This document shows, piece after piece, positions 6,523 through 11,831 of a DNA stretch of 11,831 nucleotides. The stretch spans positions 1 through 11,831 of the forward strand of contig JBJOKE010000004.1 in the NCBI GenBank assembly GCA_046046245.1, in the 5' to 3' direction. Origin of the DNA: UBA4615 sp046046245. GTDB taxonomy: Bacteria; Pseudomonadota; Gammaproteobacteria; Burkholderiales; Burkholderiaceae_E. Position numbers and translations under genes: made by a program. Under the pieces are notes generated by a model. The model did not search any database. It saw only the letters and a program-made list of their open reading frames with translations, and had not been told where the DNA came from. Within the stretch, counting starts at the first letter, position 1. Each line of letters starts with the position of its first letter.

Positions 6523-6559
6523 CCCGGCCCCCCGTCCCCCCGACGTCCCCCGCCAGCCC
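6523..6559 (-). other. Putative G-quadruplex motif between the TPR gene and cysS
   Basis: Read on the minus strand, this stretch has G-runs of 3, 5, 6, 6 and 3 bases separated by short loops (CTGGC, ACGTC, AC, CC). That satisfies the usual G3+ with loops of 1–7 rule with one run to spare. The plus strand carries the matching C-runs, which could form an i-motif. It fills most of the 55 bp between the two divergent start codons and covers the -35 region of the TPR operon. Folding is predicted, not shown. Confidence 0.55.
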
Positions 6560-6561
6560 GC

Positions 6562-7959
6562 ATGCTCCGCATCCACAACACGCTGACCCGCCGCAAGGAA
6601 GACTTCGTCCCGCTCGAGCCCGGCCGCGTCCGGATGTACGTCTGCGGGATCACCGTCTACGACCACTGCCACATCGGCCACGCACGGATGATGCTGGTCT
6701 TCGACATGGTCGCCCGCTGGCTGCGTGCGTCCGGCTACGCGCTCACCTACGTCCGCAACATCACGGACATCGACGACAAGATCATCCGGCGCGCGGTCCA
6801 GAACGGCGAGACGATCGGCGCGCTGACGTCGCGCTTCATCGCCGCGATGCACGAGGACCTCGACGCACTCGGCGTGCTGCGGCCCGATCACGAGCCGCGT
6901 GCCACCGAGTACGTGCCGCAGATGCTCGACCTGATCGGCCTGCTCGAGCGCAAGGGCCTCGCCTACGCGGCGGCCGGCGGCGACGTGAACTACGCGGTCC
7001 GCCGCTTCGAGGGCTACGGCAAGCTGTCGGGCAAGTCGCTCGACGAGTTGCGCGCCGGCGAGCGGGTGGCGGTCGGCGACGGCAAGCAGGACCCGCTCGA
7101 CTTCGTGCTCTGGAAGGCCGCCAAGGCCGACGAGCCGGCCGAGGCCAAGTGGCCGTCGCGCTGGGGCGAGGGCCGGCCGGGCTGGCACATCGAGTGCTCG
7201 GCGATGTCCTCGTCGCTGCTGGGCAACACCTTCGACATCCACGGCGGCGGCGCCGACCTGCAGTTCCCGCACCACGAGAACGAGATCGCGCAGAGCGAGG
7301 GCGCACACGGCTCGCCCTTCGTCCGCTACTGGATGCACAACGGCTTCGTGCGGGTCGACGACGAGAAGATGTCGAAGTCGCTCGGCAACTTCTTCACGAT
7401 CCGCGAGGTGCTCGAGCGCTACGACCCCGAGGTGCTGCGCCTGTTCGTGCTGCGCGCCCACTACCGCAGCCCGCTCAACTATTCCGACGCCGCGCTCGAC
7501 GACGCGCGCGCGAGCCTGCTGCGGCTCTACACCGCGCTGACGCCCGGGGCCGCGGCGCCCGCAGGCGAGCCGGACTGGGCCGAGCCCGAGGCCGCGCGCC
7601 TGCGCGACGCGATGGACGACGACTTCAACACGCCGGTCGCGGTCTCGGTGCTGTTCGAGCTGGCCACCGAGCTGAACCGCACGCGCGACGCGGCGGTCGA
7701 GCGGCGGCTGCGCGCGCTCGCCGGCGTGCTCGGGCTGCTCGGCCAGGACCGCGACGCGGTGCTGCGCGGCGGGCTGCGCGGCCGCGCCGACGCGGCCGCC
7801 GGGCTGTCCGACGCCGAGATCGACGCGGCAGTCCTGCGCCGCGCGCAGGCGAAGCAGGCGAAGCGCTTCGACGAAGCCGACCGGATCCGCGCCGAACTGG
7901 CCGCCCAGGGCGTGGTCCTCGAGGATGGCGCGGGCGGCACGCGGTGGCGGCGCGGCTGA
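6562..7959 (+). CDS. cysS: Cysteinyl-tRNA synthetase
   Basis: This 465-residue class I aminoacyl-tRNA synthetase joins L-cysteine to tRNA-Cys in the cytoplasm using ATP. The HIGH signature is at 37–40 and KMSKS at 269–273. The zinc that selects cysteine is held by Cys28 (YVCGITVYD), Cys212 (WHIECSAM), His237 (FPHHENE) and the nearby Glu. GGGADLQFPHHENE and the anticodon-binding helical region toward the C-terminus are typical, and the end (GVVLEDGAGGTRWRR) matches other CysS proteins. Length matches E. coli CysS (about 461). ATG 6562 gives the standard MLRIHNTLTRRKE beginning; the longer open frame upstream is not coding. The bases before it are C-rich with no purine-rich ribosome site. It leads the run with alkA, accA and tilS. 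Confidence 0.97.
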   Translation: MLRIHNTLTRRKEDFVPLEPGRVRMYVCGITVYDHCHIGHARMMLVFDMVARWLRASGYALTYVRNITDIDDKIIRRAVQNGETIGALTSRFIAAMHEDLDALGVLRPDHEPRATEYVPQMLDLIGLLERKGLAYAAAGGDVNYAVRRFEGYGKLSGKSLDELRAGERVAVGDGKQDPLDFVLWKAAKADEPAEAKWPSRWGEGRPGWHIECSAMSSSLLGNTFDIHGGGADLQFPHHENEIAQSEGAHGSPFVRYWMHNGFVRVDDEKMSKSLGNFFTIREVLERYDPEVLRLFVLRAHYRSPLNYSDAALDDARASLLRLYTALTPGAAAPAGEPDWAEPEAARLRDAMDDDFNTPVAVSVLFELATELNRTRDAAVERRLRALAGVLGLLGQDRDAVLRGGLRGRADAAAGLSDAEIDAAVLRRAQAKQAKRFDEADRIRAELAAQGVVLEDGAGGTRWRRG

Positions 7960-7975
7960 TCCGCGGGCCGCAGGC

Positions 7976-7980
7976 GAGGG
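7976..7980 (+). promoter_or_regulatory. Ribosome binding site that sets the alkA start
   Basis: GAGGG ends seven bases before the GTG at 7988, a normal spacing. This favours GTG 7988 over the in-frame ATG at 7925, which lies inside cysS and adds 21 low-complexity residues. Confidence 0.6.
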
Positions 7981-7987
7981 CGCCCCG

Positions 7988-8632
7988 GTGAGCGTCGCCG
8001 CGCCGGCGGGCGCGCGCCCCCCGTGGTGGGCCGAGGCGGGCGACGCGCTGTGCGCCTGCGACCCGACGATGGCCGGCGTGATCCGCGCCTGGACCGGGCA
8101 GGGGCACCTGCAGTCCCGCGGCGATCCGTTCACCACGCTCGCGCGCTCGATCGTCGGTCAGCAGATCTCGGTCAAGGCCGCGCAGTCGGTCTGGCTGCGC
8201 TTCGAGAAGGCCGCCGGCATGGTGACGCCGCAGCGGGTGTCGCGGATGCGCCTGACGACGCTGACGAACGCGGGACTGTCCACGCGCAAGGCCGAGTACG
8301 TCCGCGACCTGGCCGGCCATTTCGTGGCCGGCGCGGTGGATCCGGCCCACTGGCCGAGTCTCGACGACGAGGCGGTGATCGCCGAGCTCGTCCAGGTCCG
8401 GGGCATCGGCCGCTGGACAGCGGAGATGTTCCTGATCTTCAATCTGCTCCGGCCCGACGTCTTCCCGACGGACGACCTGGGGCTGCTGAAGGCCATCGCG
8501 CTCCACTACAACCAAGGGCGTCCGGTCACGAAGGCCGAGGCGCAGGCGCTGGGCGAGCGGTGGCGCCCGTGGCGTACCCTCGCCACCTGGTACCTGTGGC
8601 GCAGCCTCGACCCCCTGCCGGTGGACTACTGA
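7988..8632 (+). CDS. alkA: DNA-3-methyladenine glycosylase II (HhH-GPD superfamily)
   Basis: This 214-residue base-excision repair enzyme removes alkylated purines such as 3-methyladenine from DNA. The helix-hairpin-helix is LVQVRGIGRWTAEMFLIF at 134–151, followed by the Gly/Pro-Asp loop VFPTDDLGL at 158–166, where Asp163 aligns with catalytic Asp238 of E. coli AlkA. SIVGQQISVKAA at 54–65 and ERWRPWRTLATWYLW at 190–204 also match the family. It lacks the N-terminal TBP-like domain of the 282-residue E. coli AlkA and so resembles the shorter bacterial and yeast MAG1-like form. Starting at GTG 7988 leaves 28 bp after cysS; accA follows seven bases after the stop. With no ada gene or clear promoter of its own, it is probably expressed constitutively with its neighbours. 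Confidence 0.92.
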   Translation: MSVAAPAGARPPWWAEAGDALCACDPTMAGVIRAWTGQGHLQSRGDPFTTLARSIVGQQISVKAAQSVWLRFEKAAGMVTPQRVSRMRLTTLTNAGLSTRKAEYVRDLAGHFVAGAVDPAHWPSLDDEAVIAELVQVRGIGRWTAEMFLIFNLLRPDVFPTDDLGLLKAIALHYNQGRPVTKAEAQALGERWRPWRTLATWYLWRSLDPLPVDY

Positions 8633-8639
8633 AGACGAC

Positions 8640-9602
8640 ATGAAGACGACGTTCCTGGAATTCGAGCAGCCGATCGCCGAGCTCGAGGCGAAGATCGACG
8701 AGCTGCGCTTCGTGCAGGACGACTCGGCGGTCGACATCGCCGACGAGATCCAGCGGCTCGAGAAGAAGAGCCAGTCGCTGGTGAAGGACACCTACGCGAA
8801 GCTCTCGCCCTGGCAGGTCGCGCAGGTGGCCCGGCATCCGCAGCGGCCCTACACGCTCGACTACGTCGCCGCGATGTTCACCGACTGGCACGAGCTGCAC
8901 GGGGACCGCGCGTTCGCCGACGACCCGTCCATCGTCGGCGGCCTCGCGCGCTTCAACGGGCTGCCGGTCATGGTCATCGGCCACCAGAAGGGCCGAGACA
9001 CCAAGGACCGGGGTTACCGGAACTTCGGCATGCCCCGCCCCGAGGGCTACCGCAAGGCGCTGCGGCTGATGCGCACCGCCGAGAAGTTCGGCCTGCCGGT
9101 GGTGACCTTCGTCGATACGCCGGGCGCGTTCCCCGGCATCGGCGCCGAGGAGCGCGGCCAGTCCGAGGCGATCGGCCGCAACCTCTACGCGATGGCCGAG
9201 CTGCGCGTGCCGATCGTCACCACGGTGATCGGCGAGGGCGGCTCGGGCGGCGCGCTCGCGATCGCCGTGGCCGACTGCGTGCTGATGCTGCAGCACGCGA
9301 TCTACTCGGTGATCTCGCCCGAGGGCTGCGCGTCGATCCTCTGGAAGACCGCCGAGAAGGCGCCGGAGGCGGCCGAGACGCTCGGGATCACCGCCCACCG
9401 GCTCAAGGCGCTGGGCCTGATCGACCGGATCGTCAACGAACCGCTCGGCGGCGCGCACCGCGATCCGGCCCAGATGGCGCAGATGCTCAAGCGTGCGCTC
9501 GCCGAGGCGCTGCGCCAGTTCCAGAACGTGCCGACCGACACGCTGCTGCAGCAGCGTCGCCAGCGCATCCTCGCGTATGGCAAGGTCAAGGAAATCGGTT
9601 GA
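8640..9602 (+). CDS. accA: Acetyl-CoA carboxylase carboxyltransferase subunit alpha
   Basis: With AccD, this 320-residue protein forms the carboxyltransferase that moves the carboxyl group from biotin on AccB to acetyl-CoA, making malonyl-CoA for fatty acid synthesis. Residues 4–50 are a charged helical segment typical of the AccA N-terminus. The crotonase-like core includes YTLDYVAAMFTDWHELHGDR at 71–90, FVDTPGAFPGIGAEERGQ at 157–174, the oxyanion-type IGEGGSGGALAIAVAD at 197–212, and YSVISPEGCASILWK at 222–236. Length and sequence match the family closely (E. coli has 319 residues). ATG 8640 is seven bases past the alkA stop. The 3' end overlaps the proposed tilS start by 26 bp, so these genes are probably translated from one mRNA. 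No accD is nearby, which is usual. Confidence 0.97.
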   Translation: MKTTFLEFEQPIAELEAKIDELRFVQDDSAVDIADEIQRLEKKSQSLVKDTYAKLSPWQVAQVARHPQRPYTLDYVAAMFTDWHELHGDRAFADDPSIVGGLARFNGLPVMVIGHQKGRDTKDRGYRNFGMPRPEGYRKALRLMRTAEKFGLPVVTFVDTPGAFPGIGAEERGQSEAIGRNLYAMAELRVPIVTTVIGEGGSGGALAIAVADCVLMLQHAIYSVISPEGCASILWKTAEKAPEAAETLGITAHRLKALGLIDRIVNEPLGGAHRDPAQMAQMLKRALAEALRQFQNVPTDTLLQQRRQRILAYGKVKEIG

Positions 9603-10980
9603 GGCCCTGATCGGCGAGGCGCTCGCCGCGCTCGCCGAGCCTGCATCCGACGATCGGCCCCTCGCGGTCGCGTTCAGCGGCGGCCTCGATTCCACGGTGC
9701 TGCTGCACGGCGCGGTCCGGGTGCTCGGGCCGCGGCGCGTGCTCGCGCTCCACGTCCACCATGGGCTGCTGCCGCAGGCCGACGGCTGGGAGGCGCATGC
9801 GGCGTCGCGCGCCGCGGCCCTCGGCGCGGGCTTCCGCGCCCTGCGCGCCGCGGGCGCGCCCGCGCGCGGCGACAGTGTCGAGCGCTGGGCGCGCGAGGTC
9901 CGCTACGCCCTGCTCGGCGAGGCCGCCCGCGACGCACGCGCCTGCGCGCTCGCCACCGCCCACCACGCCGACGATCAGCTCGAGACCCTGCTGCTCGCCC
10001 TGTCGCGCGGCTGCGGGCTGGACGGTCTGACCGGCATCGCGCCTGGGGACCGTCGCGGCGGGGTCGTGCTGTCCAGGCCGCTGCTCGCGCTCGACCGCGC
10101 CGCGCTGCACGCCCACGCGCTCGCCCATGGGCTCGACTGGGTCGAGGATCCGAGCAACGCCGATCCGGCGGTCGCGCGCAGCGCGCTGCGGCACCGCGTG
10201 CTGCCGGCGCTGCGCGACACGCTGCCCGGCGTCGCGGCGAACCTCGCCGACGCGCTCGACGCGCTGCGCGATGCGCGGGCGATCGTCGACGCGTGCGCCG
10301 CCGAGGACCTGGCTGCCGCCCGCGGCGACGGCCCGGTCGGCACGATCGACCGCCGCGTCGTCGCCGCGCTGCCGCGGGCCCGCGGCGATGCGGCGCTGCG
10401 CGCCTGGGTGCGGACGCTGGGCGAGCCGCCGCCCTCGCGAGCGAAGCTCGCGGCGCTGCGTGTGCAGCTGCTCGACGCGGCGGCCGCCTCGGCGACGCTG
10501 CGCCATGGCGGGCACGCGCTGCATCGGTATCGCGACCGGCTGTGGGCGGAGCCGGCGCGCGACGGTTCACCGGCACCCGATGCGGTCGAGCTGCAGTGGT
10601 CGGGCGAGGCGACGCTGCCGCTGCCCGACGGCGGACGGCTGCGTTTCGAGCCCTGCGCCTGCGGGCTCGACGCGGACTGGCTGAGTGCGCAGCGGTTGCG
10701 GGTGGGCCCGGTGGCGTCCTCGGCCCGCTGGCGGCCCGACCCGGCGCGGCCGAGCCGGACGCTGAAGAACCTGCGCCAGGAGGCGGGCGTGCCGCCGGCG
10801 CTGCGCGCGAGGATGCCGGCGGTGACGGTCGGCGGTCGGCTGCTCTGGGCCGCGCCCTTCGGCCTCGACCGCGATCCGGCATGGCCGCTCGCGGCCCGCG
10901 GCATGACGATCGCCTGGGAGCCGGCCGACGGCGCGTCGGGCGACTGGCTCCGCGGCGCCGCTCAGCGACGCCAGCAGTAG
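9577..10980 (+). CDS. tilS: tRNA(Ile)-lysidine synthase TilS
   Basis: This 467-residue cytoplasmic enzyme uses ATP and lysine to convert cytidine 34 of tRNA-Ile(CAU) to lysidine, so that the tRNA reads AUA and is charged with isoleucine. The N-type ATP-pyrophosphatase domain shows the P-loop SGGLDST at 34–40, HVHHGLL at 59–65, AHHADDQLET at 128–137 and SRGCGLDGLTG at 143–153. DPSN at 191–194, with the following Arg-rich helix, is the usual end of that domain. The C-terminal TilS domain is recognisable by SARWRPDPARPSRTLKNLRQ and EAGVPP. ATG 9577 lies inside accA (26 bp overlap) and gives a normal N-terminus; the longer open frame above it is shadow. The last 19 bases overlap the 3' end of the convergent pilin gene. 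In AUA-poor genomes like this it should still be essential. Confidence 0.95.
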   Translation: MARSRKSVEALIGEALAALAEPASDDRPLAVAFSGGLDSTVLLHGAVRVLGPRRVLALHVHHGLLPQADGWEAHAASRAAALGAGFRALRAAGAPARGDSVERWAREVRYALLGEAARDARACALATAHHADDQLETLLLALSRGCGLDGLTGIAPGDRRGGVVLSRPLLALDRAALHAHALAHGLDWVEDPSNADPAVARSALRHRVLPALRDTLPGVAANLADALDALRDARAIVDACAAEDLAAARGDGPVGTIDRRVVAALPRARGDAALRAWVRTLGEPPPSRAKLAALRVQLLDAAAASATLRHGGHALHRYRDRLWAEPARDGSPAPDAVELQWSGEATLPLPDGGRLRFEPCACGLDADWLSAQRLRVGPVASSARWRPDPARPSRTLKNLRQEAGVPPALRARMPAVTVGGRLLWAAPFGLDRDPAWPLAARGMTIAWEPADGASGDWLRGAAQRRQQ

Positions 10981-11441
10981 TCGAACGTCTGGGAGCCCGT
11001 CTCGCCGCGCTGGCCCGTGCTGTCGATCGACAGCGTGCCGCAGGCCGTGTCGGTGATGACCGGGGCCGCGCTCAGCGAGTAGGCCTGCGAGCCGGTCCGG
11101 GTGAGGGTGATGGTGTAGCGCTTGGTCGTCCCGCTGTCGGCGGGGGACCGCTTCAGCGCGGTCGGCAGATCGGCCAGGTCCTCCGTGCAGGGCGGATCGG
11201 TGGTCGGGTTCACCTTCGTGAAGCTGTTGCACTCGGCGTAGCGCCGCTCCATGTAGGCGGTGGCCTGTAGCAGCACCAGCTGCGCGTCGGTCCGCCACGC
11301 GCGTCGGCGGTACTCGCTGTAGTTCGGCACCGCGAACGCGGTCGCGATCGCGACCACGGCCACGGCGATCATCACCTCGATCAGCGTGAAGCCGAGGAGG
11401 GCGCGCCGAGTGCTCTGATGGCGTGAACGGAGGATTCGCAT
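10962..11441 (-). CDS. pilE: Type IV minor pilin PilE-like prepilin
   Basis: This 159-residue prepilin carries a basic 17-residue leader ending in glycine, then the type III signal GFTLIEVMI at 17–25. The prepilin peptidase should cut after Gly17 and methylate Phe18; Glu22 is the conserved +5 glutamate. Residues 18–39 form the hydrophobic N-terminal helix that packs in the pilus core, with Pro39 near its end. The globular part has four cysteines, Cys71, Cys85, Cys134 and Cys156, enough for two disulfides, the last enclosing a D-region-like loop. PilY1 ends 11 bases upstream, the order of the minor pilin operon of Pseudomonas and many betaproteobacteria, where PilE helps start pilus assembly. 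A major-pilin role is less likely in this position. A strong ribosome site supports ATG 11441. Confidence 0.9.
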   Translation of the reverse strand: MRILRSRHQSTRRALLGFTLIEVMIAVAVVAIATAFAVPNYSEYRRRAWRTDAQLVLLQATAYMERRYAECNSFTKVNPTTDPPCTEDLADLPTALKRSPADSGTTKRYTITLTRTGSQAYSLSAAPVITDTACGTLSIDSTGQRGETGSQTFDYCWRR

Positions 11442-11447
11442 CACGGG

Positions 11448-11454
11448 CTTCCTC
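11448..11454 (-). promoter_or_regulatory. Ribosome binding site of pilE overlapping the pilY1 stop
   Basis: GAGGAAG lies six bases before the pilE ATG and contains part of the TGA stop of pilY1 (TGAGGAAG), so termination on pilY1 delivers ribosomes onto the pilE start. Confidence 0.7.
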
Positions 11455-11831
11455 ACCGGACCTGGGCCCACGATGCACGCGGGTTCCAGCCTTGCGTGAT
11501 CTGGACCTGGGCGAGACCGCCCGAGCCGGCGTTCATCGTCAGCGACACCTGCCCGTTGCGCTGCCGGATCGGCGTCGGCGAGGCGATGATGCCGTCGAGA
11601 CGCCAGGCCGCGCCCTTCGTGCTGCCGTTGTCGAACAGCGCGACGCCGCGGCCGTTGAAGGGGGACATCGCCATGACCCACGAGGTCACGTTCGAGCCGC
11701 AGGGGTCGTCGGAGGCGACCGGCCGGATCGTCGAGACCGTCATCAGCGTGAGCTCGGGCATGTAGTTGACGGCCATGGTCACCCGCTCGCCCGAGGTCGT
11801 CGCGGTACCGGTGAGGTCGAGGCGCCAGCCC
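11453..11831 (-). CDS. pilY1: PilY1-type pilus tip adhesin, C-terminal fragment
   Basis: Only the last 125 residues are in the window; the rest continues beyond base 11831. The visible part begins GWRLDLTGTATTSGERV, close to the GW(Y)LDL...GERV element near the end of PilY1 beta-propeller proteins. DDPCGSNVTSWVMAMSPFNG follows, matching the DPC...GxSW pattern, then FDNGSTKGAAWRLDGI, and the end PRASWAQVR resembles the usual ASWRE/QxR terminus. PilY1 is a large exported protein at the type IV pilus tip that, with the minor pilins, primes pilus assembly and acts in adhesion and surface sensing. The N-terminal adhesin half and the calcium-binding loop cannot be checked here. The call rests on these motifs and on pilE directly downstream. 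Confidence 0.82.
   Translation of the reverse strand, partial: GWRLDLTGTATTSGERVTMAVNYMPELTLMTVSTIRPVASDDPCGSNVTSWVMAMSPFNGRGVALFDNGSTKGAAWRLDGIIASPTPIRQRNGQVSLTMNAGSGGLAQVQITQGWNPRASWAQVR

Noticed and set aside
6462..6561. T-box or other riboswitch in the cysS leader.
   Set aside because: T-boxes are largely a Gram-positive device. No T-box consensus, terminator/antiterminator pair or specifier loop is visible.

Overview
The window is a very GC-rich (clearly above 70% by eye), densely coding stretch of chromosome from a Gram-negative bacterium. A betaproteobacterium of the Burkholderiales type is most likely. The block lpxH–cyclophilin–TPR protein, divergent from cysS–alkA–accA–tilS, with trmJ and cysE just beyond lpxH, matches from memory the order in Burkholderia, Ralstonia and relatives. 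LpxH (lipid A synthesis), a periplasmic cyclophilin and type IV pilus genes fit a cell with an outer membrane. I cannot name the genus.

Layout, left to right. (1) 84–3446, plus strand: a sodium:solute symporter, the tRNA 2'-O-methyltransferase TrmJ and a divergent PrpF-family isomerase, joined by overlaps of 17 and 4 bp, so probably one transcript. (2) 3567–4319, plus: cysE (serine acetyltransferase), with its own candidate promoter. (3) 4394–6506, minus: a TPR protein, a periplasmic cyclophilin and lpxH, read in that order and joined by ATGA and GTGA overlaps. (4) 6562–10980, plus: cysS, alkA, accA and tilS, tightly packed. (5) 10962–11831, minus: a PilE-type pilin and the C-terminal end of PilY1, part of a type IV pilus minor-pilin operon that continues past the window. 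It converges on tilS with a 19 bp overlap.

Most genes are housekeeping: tRNA modification (trmJ, tilS), tRNA charging (cysS), cysteine synthesis (cysE), fatty acid and lipid A synthesis (accA, lpxH) and base-excision repair (alkA). CysE makes O-acetylserine for the cysteine that CysS then uses. No gap between genes exceeds 120 bp, and I see no rRNA, tRNA, CRISPR array, insertion sequence or phage gene.

I do not see a convincing new multi-gene system. The points most worth a second look are the TPR/cysS divergent region (6450–6562), where face-to-face candidate promoters flank a strong G-quadruplex motif, and the divergent PrpF-like protein coupled to trmJ, which lacks several family-typical residues.
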